Source of the DNA: Serripes groenlandicus
Lineage: Eukaryota; Mollusca; Bivalvia; Cardiida; Cardiidae
Direction: 5' to 3'
NCBI GenBank assembly: GCA_031761405.1
Contig: JASEVX010000006.1
Coordinates: 27,103,097 to 27,167,096 of the forward strand
DNA: 64,000 bases
This document shows, in pieces, positions 1 to 13,200 of the stretch. The first letter of the stretch is position 1. Every line of letters begins with the position of its first letter. The translations under genes and the position numbers were made by a program. The notes beneath the pieces were generated by a model. The model was not told the DNA's origin and did no database searches. It saw nothing but the letters and a program-made list of their open reading frames with translations.

Positions 1-171
1 CTTCCAATTCCATTAACTGTACATTGTATTTAGATATGGTTTTACTTTTACTACTTCTTAATCCTTACATTGATTTTTAATGATTTTGTTTTAAGCATCT
101 TCTACTTATTATTATGTACTATAGTAGTGGCTGCTCTTCTTGCTGCTCAAGATTGCAGGGATATATGACAT

Positions 172-399
172 TTAACCCTTTCCCTCATACGACAATTCTG
201 CAGCAGACGACTTTGAACATATTTTGTCAAAAATTAGAAAACCTCCATAACTGAATGGATAACCTATGACTAAAAGTGGAAAATATTGTGGCAAAAGGAG
301 AAATTGCTTGTTTTGAGCAATTTCTCCTTTTGTCACACTGTATTGAAGAGACGTCTGCTGCAGATGCGTCAAAATGCGTTTATAAGTGCGAAAGTTTAA
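172..399. mobile_element. Palindromic TTAA MITE, piggyBac-like (family A)
   Basis: First of many copies of the main family. Outer ends read TTAACCCTTTCCC and its inverse, abutting TTAA. Inside each end is a CTGCAGCAGACG box in inverted order. The centre is a hairpin of AGGAGAAATTGCT and its complement. A typical full length is 215-235 bp and none encodes a protein. TTAA targets and CCC-starting ends fit non-autonomous piggyBac elements; that superfamily call is inference. A second copy follows at about 597-830, and a lone right end lies at 475-540. Confidence 0.75.
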
Positions 400-596
400 A
401 AGAGAGTAAAATTATGTTATAAAGTTGCCACAATAATTTCAAAAGTGTCACATGTCATCTGTATCAGGGAGGGGTTTAACAGTTATATGTTTTCAAAAAA
501 GCAGAGGCGTCAGAAAGCGTCCATATGAAGGAAAGGGTTAATAGAAGGCAGTCGGGATAAACTTACAGGTGGTTAGTTTGAGTTATTCGTCTTTTT

Positions 597-830
597 TAAC
601 GCTTTCCCACATACAACAAACCTGCAGTAGATGACTTTGAAGGTATCTAGGCAAAAACACTGAAAACCTCTATAAATGTAGGTATAATTACTGCAAAAAG
701 TTGAAAACATTGTGGAAAATGGTGAAATTGCTTGTTTTGAGCAATTTTCCTTTTGCCGTAATGTTTTTAAAAGTCATCTGCTGCAGAGGCATCAGAAAGC
801 GTCTATATGAGGGAAAGGGAAAACATTCAG
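597..830. mobile_element. MITE family A copy in the upstream intron
   Basis: Left end TTAACGCTTTCCC and right end TGAGGGAAAGGG, with the central hairpin decayed to GAAATTGCTTG and GAGCAATTTTCC. It lies about 210 bp before the first PARP exon in the window. Confidence 0.65.
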
Positions 831-1041
831 TATGAGGGGTATTATAAAAGTGTGAGACAAATATATTTTATTTTTATAAAAAATTGATAGCAGGCTGGTT
901 TTTAAAAAAAAAAAAACATGTATGAGACCAAGCTTGTCAACTTGTGTAGATTCAAATAAGACTAAGCAGGTGGACTAGATAATCTGAACCTACACTGTTC
1001 AGAAATGCCAACTTTGTACCTTCTATTATTTCTTTTTGCAG

Positions 1042-1208
1042 AGAGAACAGCAGACATGTGAAATTGTACATAAACAAGGTTAAACAAGAACGTCCAGTCA
1101 AACTGGTGATATCAGTGGAAGGGGACACTAAATACATCGATGAAGTGAAGACTGTAGTAAAGGAGATATGGCATGAAAAGCTGAGCTTTCAGAGGATCGC
1201 AGCTGAAG
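1042..1208 (+). CDS. PARP exon 1 of window (N-terminal region, unassigned)
   Basis: The acceptor is TTTTTGCAG before 1042 and the donor is GTAGGT after 1208. The exon starts with one base of a split codon and ends in phase 1. It encodes 55 residues, Lys/Glu/Val-rich with alternating hydrophobics (VKLVISVEGD), as in one repeat of the small alpha/beta KH or RRM-like modules common in macro-PARPs. That domain identity is inference. The leading partial codon means at least one more exon lies upstream. Confidence 0.75.
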
Positions 1209-4200
1209 GTAGGTGTATTTGTGGACTTAATTTGACACAACTTTTGTCGAGCCCAGGTGTCTGAGTTGATTGCAACACAGGCTATCAATCCAGGGGTTGT
1301 GAGTTTGTACCCCAGCTCGGACAACATTCTTTTATAGATCCCTGCAATATCCAGTTTGAAACAAGCGTATCTCCCTCCTTTTTGCTCTCTTTTTCCACTT
1401 AACAAGCGGGACACTTAAGTCTTCATCCTAAACACACTGCTGTGAACGAAGAAAAGACAAAATCTTACTTACAAGTATCGTTCATAATGACCAACTTACA
1501 TCATAAAGCAAAAATATAAACGGTTCTGATACAAAAGGTAATACGTAGATCCGAGATCGTACTTTAAGTCACGCCCATCTTAACTACCATTGTCATTTAT
1601 CACAAACAAACAAAAAGTAAATTGAATATATCGGATCTATGAATTAACCTTAAGTTTTGCATATAAACGGCGTGAACCTTTTTGATAGCTTGCATTAAAA
1701 TAGTATGTATGCATGTATGTATCTACAAATCACACAAATTCAACCAATTTGAATCGAAGATATACTGCACAAAATACTGCTTATTTTGAAAATAAGGATA
1801 ATGCACCAAAAGTTAATACTGATTACTTTGAAACTAGTATAATGCTTTAATTACTACGTATATCGAACATTTGGAAAATGCACAAAAAACCTTGATCATT
1901 TTGCAAAAGTAACATCTAGTTTTATAACATGGAAGTGGACAGTGAAGACTCAGGTGATTTTATGCTCAGACTCGCCTGGTTTTCCACTGATTGCAGATGT
2001 GACAAGACCTCATATTGCCAGTTGCTGTCCATTTGTAATCATATTTACAAAGGTCTATATATATTTGACAGGCACATTTTCAGTTCTTTAATTAACCTTT
2101 TCCCACATACAGATGCTTTCTGTGTCCTGTGCAGCAGACGACTTTTGAAAACATTGTGGTAAAAAGTAAACAATTGCTCATAATGAGCAATTTCTCCTTT
2201 TTCCACAATGATTTCATCTTCCAATTCATTGATTATACTTACCTTTATAAAAACTGGGAAAGCTTTAACCTTGTTTGACCTCCAAACACTATGTTGCGAG
2301 TACTCAAACAAAATGAGATAGTTATTTTGAAAACCCACAACATACATGTAGGCTTGAATTCAGTAATAAGAGAGATATTGTGACAGAAGGACCTATGGTA
2401 TTTTTGTTGTAGAGGGAGATATCTGGTTGATAATGAGGAATCTGGATGGAGACGATGGGCGGGACTTTTTCCGTCATTTTCAGCGGGACAATAAGTGTGT
2501 GATTGAGGTGGTGAGAGAAGGAGAGATGCAGCCTCCACCTTTCCGGATCACTCGGTAAGTTTTTTCCCACTTACAGGCGCATTTTGTCACATGTGCATCA
2601 GATGACTTTTGAAAACTTTCTGACAAACAGAAAAATTTCCCATGCTTTTGCCTAGATGTTTTTAGCTCACCTGAGCTTTGCTCAAGGTGAGTTATTGTGA
2701 TCGCCTTTCGTCCGGCGTATGTCGTGCGGTGTGCGTCGTGCGTCAACTTCTTCTCCTCAGTAACCAGTTGGTCAATTTGGATGAAACTTCACAGAAAGCA
2801 TCCTCTCAATGACCTCACCAGAATTCCTTCAAATTTTTGGGATCCATGCAAAATTCTGGTTTCCATGGCAACGAAACGAAAAAAACTTCAAAATTCTTCA
2901 TCTCCCATACTGCTTGGCAGATTTTCAAATAATTTTGTAGAAATATTCCTTGGATGACCCACTTTCAGATTCTTTAAGCCATGTTGATTGGTCAAAAAAC
3001 ATGGCCGCCAGTGGGCAGGGCTATTTTGCATTATATGGCTATAGTGAAAACTTAAAAAATCTTCTCCTCCAAAAGTATCTGGCCGATTTTCAAATAATTT
3101 TGTAGAAATGTTCCTAGGGTGACCCTCTATCAGATTCCTTCAAGCCAAGTTGATTGGTCGGAAACTATGGCTGCCAGGGGGCGGGGCTTATATAGTTAAA
3201 GTGAAAAAAAAAAAAATCAGGTGAGCGATTCAAGGGCCATCATGGCCCTCTTGTTTAAAATGTCTGTCTGTTGGAAAGGGCGTTTAATTATCTAGTTTGC
3301 TAAAAACACTTAACCATTTAAATGTACCTGATAAATTGCTATTTGATGCATTACCCTTTCCCATGTTCAGAAAATCTGCACCAGATGAATAACAAAACAT
3401 ACAGGCTAAAATATGAGTTTCTTTCTCAAAGAGAGTAAATAATTTAACCCTTTCCCACATATAGGCATTTTCTAACGAGGAGAAATTGCTCATAACAAGC
3501 ATTTATTCCGTTTGCCACAATGATTTCAACTCTATTAAATAATCATACTATCATTTCTAGAGATTTTCTATATTTTGGACTTGACAATTTCAAAGTCGTC
3601 TGCTGCAGATTTATTGTATACATGGGAAAGGGTTAATATAGTTGCCATATTGTCACAGTGTTTTCAAAAGTGTCACATGTCATCTGTATCAGTGAGTGGT
3701 TTATTGGTTACAGTTTCTGTTTATTGTTTCATGCAGGGCAGCACAAGTCATGTATTCCTTCAAGCACTTTTAACAGCAGGGACAGACAAAAGCCCACATT
3801 AACAACAGTCCAGAGAGATCTGTGCCAAAACTTGTATTCCTTCAGAACTTGAAGCACGGTTTTTATACCCCCCGGCAAACAAAGTTTGGGGGGGTATATA
3901 GGAATCACCCTGTCTGTCCGTCCGTCTGTCCGTCTGTCTGTCTGTCCGTCCGTATGTCCACATTTCTTGTAAGCACTACTCCTCCTAAACGGCTCAATGG
4001 ATTTGGTTCAAACTTTACATGAAGGTTACACATCATATGTAGATATGCATAAAGGAAGATCATACGCCTCGGATTCTTCCAAGGGCAGATAATTCAACTT
4101 AGAGGTTACCTGCGAGGGACTCCTGTGCACATACCTCCACATTTCTTGTAAGCACTACTCCTCCTAAACGGCTCAATGGATTTGGGTCAAACTTTACATG

Positions 4201-7200
4201 AAGGTTACACATCATATGTAGATATGCATGAAGGAAGATCATATGTATCGGATTCTTCCAAGGGCAGATAATTCAACTTAGAGGTTACCTGCGAGGGACT
4301 CCTGTGCACATACCTCCACATTTCTTGTAAGCACTACTCCTCCTAAACGGCTCAATGGATTTGGTTCAAACTTTACATGAAGGTTACACATCATATGTAG
4401 ATATGCATGAAGGAAGATCATACGCCTCGGATTCTTCCAAGGGCAGATAATTCAACTTAGAGGTTACCTGCGAGGGACTCCTGTGCACATACCTCCACAT
4501 TTCTTGTAAGCACTACTGAGTCAAACTGTATATGAAGGCTACACATTATATGTAGATATGCATGAAGGAAGATTTTTCTCCTCAGATTCTTCCAAGGGAA
4601 GATAAGCAAAGTAGAAACTTTACCAATGTATCCGATGCTTTGGGAGGGGAGCGGGGGGTATTCTTTAGTGAGCTTTGCTCACAGTATTTCTAGTTTTAAC
4701 AGCAGGCAAATCTGCAGCAGACAACTTTGAAGACATTTAGTAAAATATGTGGAAAATTTCTATGAATGAAAGTTTTTTAACTGAAATTAGTTGAAAACAT
4801 TGTGGCAAAAGGAGAAATTGCTCGTTCTGAGCAATTTCTCCTTTTGTCACACTGTATTCAAGAGATATCTGATGCAGATGTGTCAACATGCATCTATAGG
4901 TGAGAAAGTGTAAAAGAGAGTAAATTTATTATACCCCTCGCAAACAAAGTTTTGGGGGGGGTATATTGGAATCCCCTGTCCATCCGTCCGTCCGTCTGTC
5001 TGTCCATATGTCTTGTAAGCGCAACTCCTCCTGAACGGCTGGACCGATACTGATGAAACTTTACACAGTTGCAGTACACAACCTGAGGATGTGCATGAAG
5101 AAGGATTATCCCGGTCGGAAATATTTTAAGGGAGATAATTGCCATTACTTAGTCCATTATTGCAATATGTGGTGACAGGTATCATAAGCGCAATTCTTCC
5201 TGAATGGCTAGACCGATACTGATGAAACTGTACACAGTTGCAGAACACAAACTGAGGATGTGCATGAAGTAAGATTATCCCAGTCGGAAATATTTCAAGG
5301 GAGATAATTGCCATTACTTAGTCCAATATTGCAATATGTGGCGACAGGTCTCGTAAGCGCAACTCCTCCTTAACAGCTATCCCGGTACTAATGAAACTTT
5401 ACACAGTTGCAGTACACAACCTGAGGATGTGCATGAAGAAGGATTATCCCGGTCGGAATTATTTCAAGGGAGATAATTGCCTTTACTTTGTCCAATATTG
5501 CAATATGTGGCGACAGGTCTCGTAAGCGCAACTCCTCCTGAACGGCTTGATCCATACTGATGAAACTTTACACATTTGCAGTACACAACCTGAGGATGTG
5601 CATGAAGAAGGATTATCCCGGTCGGAAATATTTCAAAGGAGATAATTGACATTACTTAGTTCAATATTGCAATATTTGAAAGTTATCCCTGTATGGAAAT
5701 GGTTGTTCACTTTAACAATATAAACAATAGTGTGGGGCGGGGGTATCCTTTTGTGAGTTCACTCACAGTTCTAGTTTGATATAGTTACCACAATGTATTC
5801 AAAAGTGTCACATGTCATCTGTATCAGGGAGTGGTTTATTGGTTCCAGTTTCTGTTTATTGTTTCCTGCAGGGCAGCACAAGTCATATTTTCCAACAAGC
5901 ATTTTTCGTTTTTTAACAGCAGGGACAGACAAAAACCGAAATTAACAACAGTCCAGAGAGATGCCGACACTTTCATAAAACCGGTTGTGCCTGACAATTC
6001 CAGTGAAGACACCGATGATGAAATAAAAGCATATTATGGCAAACATAGAGAGGATAAACCTAAACCAGATGTTGACTCTACTAAAGAAATTAGACGGATG
6101 GAACAATACCAACGGTTTCAATTAGATATGGTACATAATTATGCTCTCCATATGAGCCGTTCCACAAGAAAACCAACCTTATGGACTGCGTAATGTATCG
6201 ATCCAGATCAGCCTGCACAGTCCACGCAGGTTTATCGGGGCCGACACATTCTGTCTCGGGGGGATAAAGGTATAGAGTAATGATTCCTGTGAAACAAAAA
6301 GTCCACAGGAGGCGAAAAGTGTCTGTCTGGGTTAGCTGTCGTGGCATGCTTAGGTGGATCTGGGTCGATAATTAACGCAGAGACCATAATGTTGGTTTTC
6401 TCATGGAATGGCTCATATAAGTTTTACCCTTTCCTCAGATACAGACCGTTTTGTTGCCTCTGCAGCAGATGGCATTTGATGAAAACAATTGTAGAAAAAG
6501 GAAATAAGTGAACAGCACTCTGCGTAAACCAACAATAATGCACTTGCATCTGTTGATGAGCCAGATCAGCCAACACTTTCACAGTCTGATCTGGCACTGC
6601 ACTGTTTGCAGATTGATCATAGAATATTTCAAGAAACTTCTGTAAAACAGTATCAATTTTTATACGCCGCCGGAGGCGGTGGTATATTGGCATCATCTTC
6701 TCCGTCTGTCCGTCCGTCCATCTGTCCGTACCTCCGTACGTCCGTATGTCCATTTCTTGTTAACGCCACTCCTCCTACGTTTCTGACCGTATCTTTTCAA
6801 AACTTGGTCAATGTCATAACTATAATGTGTAGATGTGCATGAAGCGGCGATTTTCCGATTCATTGATATTTGCAAGATTTATGTCCCTTGTAACTTAGTC
6901 TCTGTAGCTGATTGATATTGCAGCCTTGTGAACGCAACTCCTCCTATGTTTCTGACCGAATCTTTTCAAAACTTGGTCAATGTCATGACTATAATGGGTA
7001 GATGTGCATGAAGCGGTGATTTTCCGGTTCATTGATATTAGCAAGATTTATGTCCCTTGTAACTTAGTCTCTGTAGCTGATTGATATTGCAGCCTTGTGA
7101 ACGCAACTCCTATGTTTCTGACCGAATCTTTTCAAAACTTGGTCAATGTCATGACTATAATGGGTAGATGTGCATAAAGCGGCGATTTTCCGGTTCATTG

Positions 7201-10200
7201 ATTTTTAGCTCCACTGGCTGAAAGCCAGTCGAGCTTATGTCATGGCGAATTGTCTGTTGTGCGTCCGTGCGTGCGTTAACTTTTTCCTTTAAACGACTTC
7301 TTCTCACTAACCACTTGGCCAATTTGGTTGAAACTTCATAGGAAGCATCCTCTCAATGTCCTCTTTTTAATTCCTTCATTTTTAGCTCCACTGGCTGAAA
7401 GCCAGTCGAGCTTATGTCATGGCGAATTGTCCGTCGTGCGTGCGTGCGTGCGTGCGTTAACTTTTTCCTTTAAACAACTTCTTCTCCCTAACCACTTGGC
7501 CAATTTGGTTGAAACTTCATGGGAAGCATCCTCTCAATGTCCTCTACTAAATTCCTTCAAATTTTTTTGATCCATTCAAAATTCTGGTTTCCATGGCAAC
7601 CGAAAGAAAAAAATAGTGAGAACTTAAAAAATCTTCTTCTCCGAAAGTGTCAGGCCGATTTTCAAATAATTTTGTAGAAATGTTCCTTGGGTGACCCTTT
7701 ATTAGATTCCTTCAAGAAATTTTGATTGGGCGAAAAACATGGCCGCCAGGGGGCGGGGCTTTTTTGCCTTATATAGCTATAGTGAAAACTTAAATAATCT
7801 TCTTCTCAAAAAGTGTTCAGCAGATTTTCAAATAATTATGTAGAAATGTTCCGTGGGTGACCCTCTATCAGATTCCTTCAAGCCATGTTGATTGGTAAAA
7901 AAACATGGCCGTCACAGGGCGGGGCTATTTTGCCTATATGGCTAAAGAGCAAACTTAAAAAATCTTCTCCTCCAAAAGTGTCAGGCCGATTTTCAAATAA
8001 TTTTGTAGAAATGTTCCTTGTGTGAACCTTAATTAGATTCCTTCAAGAAATGTTGATTGGGCGAAAAACATGGCCGCCAGGGGGCGGGGCTTTTTTGCGT
8101 TATATAGCTATAGTGAAAACTTAAAACATCTTCTTCTCCGAAAGTGTTCAGCCGATTTTCAAATAATTTTGTAGAAATGTTCATTGGGTGACCCTCTATC
8201 AGATTCCTTCAAGCCATGTTGATTGGTCGAAAAACATGGCCGCCAGAGGGCGGGGCTATTTTGACTTATATGACCATAGTGAAAACTTAAAAAATCTTCT
8301 CCTCCGAAAGTGTCAGGCATATTTTCAAATAATTTTGCAGAAACATTCCTTTGGTGACACTCTACAAGATTCCTTTAAGCCATGGTGGTTGGTAAAAAAA
8401 ATAGCCACCACGGGGCAGGGCTGTTTAGAGATTTTATTTTTGCCTTATGGCCGTGGAGCGATACTGGCCCTCTTGGGCCTCTTGTTGTGATCGCCTTTTG
8501 TCCGGTGTCCGTCGTCCGTCGTGCGTCAGCTTCTTCTCCTCAGTAAGCAGTGGGTCAATTGGGATGAAACTTCACAGAAAGCATCCTCTCAATGACCTCA
8601 CCAGAATTCCTTCAAATTTTTGGGATCCATGCAAAATTCTGGTTTCCATGGCAACGAAACCGAAAAAACTTCAAAATTCTTCTTCTCCCAAATTGGTTGG
8701 CAGATTTTCAAATAATTTTGTAGAAATGTTCCTTGGATGACCCTCTATCAGATTCCTTCAAGCCGTGTTGATTGGTCAAATAACATGGCCGCCAGGGGGG
8801 GCGGGGCTATTTTGCCTTATATGGCTATGTTGCAAACTTAAAAAATCTTCTCCTCCAAAAGTGTCAGGCCGATTTTCAAATAATTTTGTAGAAATGTTCC
8901 TTGGGTGATCCTCTATCAGATTCCTTCAAGCCATGTTGATTGGTCGAAAAACATGGCCGCCAGGGGGCGGGGCTATTTTGCCTTTTATGGCTATAATGAA
9001 AACTTAAAAAATCTTCTCCTCCATAAGTGTCAGGCCGATTTTCAAATAATTTTGTAGAAATGTTCCTTGGGTGACCCTCTATCAGATTCCTTCAAGCCAT
9101 GTTGATTGGTCGAAAAACATGGCCGCCAGGGGGGGGGGGGGGGGGGGGGGGCGGGCTATTTTGCCTTATATGGCTATAGTGCAAACTTAAAAATTCTTCT
9201 TCTCCAAAAGTGTCGGCCCGATTTTCAAATAATTTGTAGAAATGTTCCTTGGATGACCCACTTTCAGATTCCTTCAAGCCATGTTGATTGGTCAAAAAAC
9301 ATGGCCGCCAGTAGGCAGGGCTATTTTGCATTATATGGCTATAGTGAAAACTTAAAAAATCTTCTCCTCCAAAAATATCTGGCCGATTTTCAAATAATTT
9401 TGTAGAAATGTTCCTAGGGTGACCCTCTATCAGATTCCTTCAAGCCAAGTTGATTGGTCGGAAACTATGGCTGCCAGGGGGCGAGGCTTATATAGCTAAA
9501 GTGAAAAAAAAAATAAAAAATCAGGTGAGCGATTCAAGGGCCATCATGGCCCTCTTGTTTTAATTTCTTGTTTTAAAAACAATTGTGTATAGCTCAATGT
9601 TAAAGTTTTGTTATTTTACTTTTTGTCTTTTACACTTGCATTGATAGTCAAAGCAGGGGACAGCGAGACATTTAATTACGCGTAATTCTTGTTTCTCAAA
9701 TGAAATTCGGATGCTGCGGTTTTTACTCTACTCTAACTTGTTTTTATTTATTGCATTCAGAGAGAAGATGAAGCACTAGCAGTTGCTCTAGAAAAATCCT
9801 ATGAAGAATCACAACCTGGAATGGATATTGGGTAATCTTTCTATTACAGTTGACTTAAAACAGACCCTTCACCTTTTCCTATACATACAGACGCTTTCTG
9901 ACGCCTCTGCAGCAGACGACTTTTGATAAAGTTGTGGCAAAACGAGAGATTTATTTTTTCAAAGTCGTCTGCTTTTGAATTGTCGAATGAGGGAAAGTGA
10001 TAACTTTTACTATGTACAACAAATCAGCAGCAGATGACTTTCAAAACATCTAAGCAAACATTTGGAGAATCTCTAGAAATGAAAGTAAAATTATAAAACA
10101 GAGTTGAAAACAATAGCAAAAGGAGTTTGTGCTTATTTTGAGGAATTTCTCCGTTTTCTACATGTTTTCAAAGGAGTGAAAGCTTGATTTAAGCTATTAT

Positions 10201-13200
10201 TAACCATTTATATTTAAGTCTTTATTGAGAAAAGCAAGTCACTGATTACATCTACATCATATGAAGAAAACAGCGCATATGACCAATCAAAACTGCTACT
10301 ATTCTGTTTTCAAAGACAGATCCGTTTCAGAAATTGGGTTAAATTAAAAGATATATATCTAAGGTATCACATGCACGAGATTATAGCTAGTTCATTGTAT
10401 ACACATTTTTAGCTCATGAAGTGCGTCCCTCCGTTGTGCGTCGTCCTTTGTTAACATTTGGGCTTGTTAACACTCTACAGGCTACATTTTGCATCTAATC
10501 TTAATGAAAGTTTATCAGAACATTCATCTCCATCAAATCTTGGACAAGTTCGAAACTGGGCCATATGAGGTAAAAAAAAAAATAGGTCACTAGGTCAAAT
10601 TGAAGGGAAATCTTGTTAACACTCTAGAGGCCACATTTTATCTTGAATGTTTGTCTAGTTCGAACATGGGTCATGTTGAATCAAAAAGTAGGTCACTAGG
10701 TCAAATTGAAGGAAAATCTTGTTAAGACTCCAGAGGCTGCAATTTTTGCATCAGCAGTTTGAAATTTTGTCAGAATGTTTGTCTTAAAAATGTCTAGGTC
10801 AAGTTCGAATATGGGTCATATTAGGTCAAAAACTAGGTAACTAGGCCAAATTGAAGGGAATTCTTGTTAACACTCTAGAGGCCACATTTTCAACTTGAGC
10901 ATGTTGAGTCTTTATCAGAATGTTTGTCATGGGCCATGTTGGGTCAAGAAGTAAGTCACTAGGTCAAATTGAAGGAATATCTTGTTGACACCCTAGAGGC
11001 CGCAATTTTTGTTTTGTTTCAGTTTGATATGTTGTTTGAATATAGGTCATATTGGGTTAGAATCTAGGTCACTAGGCCAACTTGAAGGAAAATCTTGTTA
11101 ACTCTGTAGAAGCCGTTTTTTGGCTACAGCAGCTTGAAATTTGGTCAGAATGTTTATCTAAATGATATCTAGGCCAAGTTCAAATATGGGTCATGCGGGA
11201 ACTTGAAACTTTGTCAGAATGTTGTCTTGATGATATCTAGTCCATGTTGGAATATGGGTCATATCAGGTAAAAAATATAGATCACTAGGCCAAATGAAGG
11301 AAAATCTTGTTACCACTGTGGATGTTGCATTCAGAATAATTATCTTGATGTGTTTTTCATTGCAGTACATTGTATAATTAAGGTGAGCGAACTAGGGCCA
11401 TCATGGCCCTCTTGTTTTATGTTCATTTTATGTAATTTTAAAAAAAAAAAATTAAAATTTGCTGGATTTAATAAAAACTTTCCCTGATTAAAACAACCTT
11501 TGATGCATCTGCTGAACATGACTTTTGAAAACATTGTAGAAAAAGCAGAAATTTCTCTAAATTAGCAATTTTACCTTTTAAAATATTTCAAGCTTTGGGT
11601 CTTCTATTGTTATTACAAGAATTTTTGATTTGTTACTTGAATTTATTAACCAGTTCTCACAGGGCGTTTTCTGATGCCTCCGCTGCAGATGACTTTATAA
11701 AACATATTGACCAAACGAGCAATTTCTCATTTTGACACAATGTTTTTTTGTTTTTCAATAATTCAACCTTCATTTAAAGAGATTTACCATGTTTTGAACA
11801 AAGAGTTTTCAAAGTCGTCTGCTGTAGATTTGTTGTATCTTATTTTAAGAGTCTAAAACAAACTTGCGTTTGTTAACCTTTCACCATATTTAGATGCCTT
11901 CTGATGCCTCTGCATCAGATAACTTTTGAAAACATTGTGACAAAAGGAGAAATTGCTCAAAACAAGCAATTTCTCCTTCTACATGTCACAATGTTTTCAA
12001 TTGTTTTCATTTATAATATTTTGGAAAGGATGAAAGGTTTATATATAATCCATTGCCTTTTACTTTTAAACTTATTTATTCTACATCGATTGCGAAACAA
12101 GCTTTCAGCTTATGGTAATCACGCTCGATGTCTGCTTCCTGGAAACTTAACCAGTACTCGCACCAATTTTGTGTATAATCCCAACCCGGGACCTTTGGGA
12201 ATGGGATGCAGACGCTCTACCTCTGCAACACTGTATTCCAATTTTAGGAATACAAGTCAATTTATGGCAAGAGATGAAGATGTTGTCTATATAGATGAGG
12301 AGAACTTTTCAGACTTAAGATATAGACATGAACTGGCTGATGAAAATCGTATGGAGGACAGTAGATGGGGTAGTCAGACTCCTGACACTATAACTGATGA
12401 TGATGAAAATGATGGTAATGAGATTCTGGTAGGCAGTACCAGGGTGGTTTTAGTGAAGGGACAGATATCTGCACAGAAAGTAAGATAACCCTTTCCCACA
12501 TAATTATAGACGCTTTTTTAATGCCTCTGCAGTTGACGACTTTTGAAAACATTGTGACAAAAAGGAGAAATTACTCATTCTGAACAATTTTCCTTTTTTG
12601 CAACATTTTTTGGTACATTATTCAATCATTATACTTTCATATAGAGATTTTCCTAATTTAAGCTCACCTATGCCTGAAGTGCTTAAGAAGGAGTATTGTG
12701 ATCACATTTAGTCTGTTGTGTGTCATCAGTCTTGCCAACTATTGCCTTGTTAACACACTACAGGCAACATTTCATATCTAATCTTCATGAAAGTTTATCA
12801 GAACATAAATCTCCATGAAATCTTAACCAAATTCGAAACTGGGTCATGTGAGGTCAAAAACTAGGTCACAAGTTCAAATTGAAGGAAAATATTGTATACA
12901 CTCTTTGAGCATGTTGAAAGGTTTTCAGATTAATTGTCTTGATGATATCCTGATTAGCCTTGTCTACTCTGTTAGTCAACAGTGTTCTTTACCAAATTTG
13001 TTGGACATGCATATTTTGTTGTCATATTGTCTGGGCCAAGTTAGATAACCACATGGCACTTTTGAATTATATGGCCCTTGAATTATCAAATATTGGCCAA
13101 ATTAGCCTTGTCTGCCTTTTAATCAAACTTTTTCATCCCATCTTTACCTAACTTGTGTAGCTGGCATAATGTCTGGACCAAGTATGATAACCAGCTAAAT

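Noticed and set aside
3958..4500. CRISPR-like regular repeats
   Set aside because: Units of 179 bp are contiguous with no spacers, and the context is an animal genome; they are the core units of a transposon.
5831..5922. Extension of PARP exon 3 upstream of 5923
   Set aside because: The frame is open, but a pyrimidine-rich tract and AACAGCAG acceptor at 5922 give the phase that matches exon 2, and the upstream part matches intron in the duplicate copy.
11904..12488. A 194-codon open frame starting upstream of PARP exon 5
   Set aside because: Its first half is MITE and SINE sequence. The acceptor at 12247 gives the phase needed by the upstream UIM exon, so only 12248-12479 is taken as coding.
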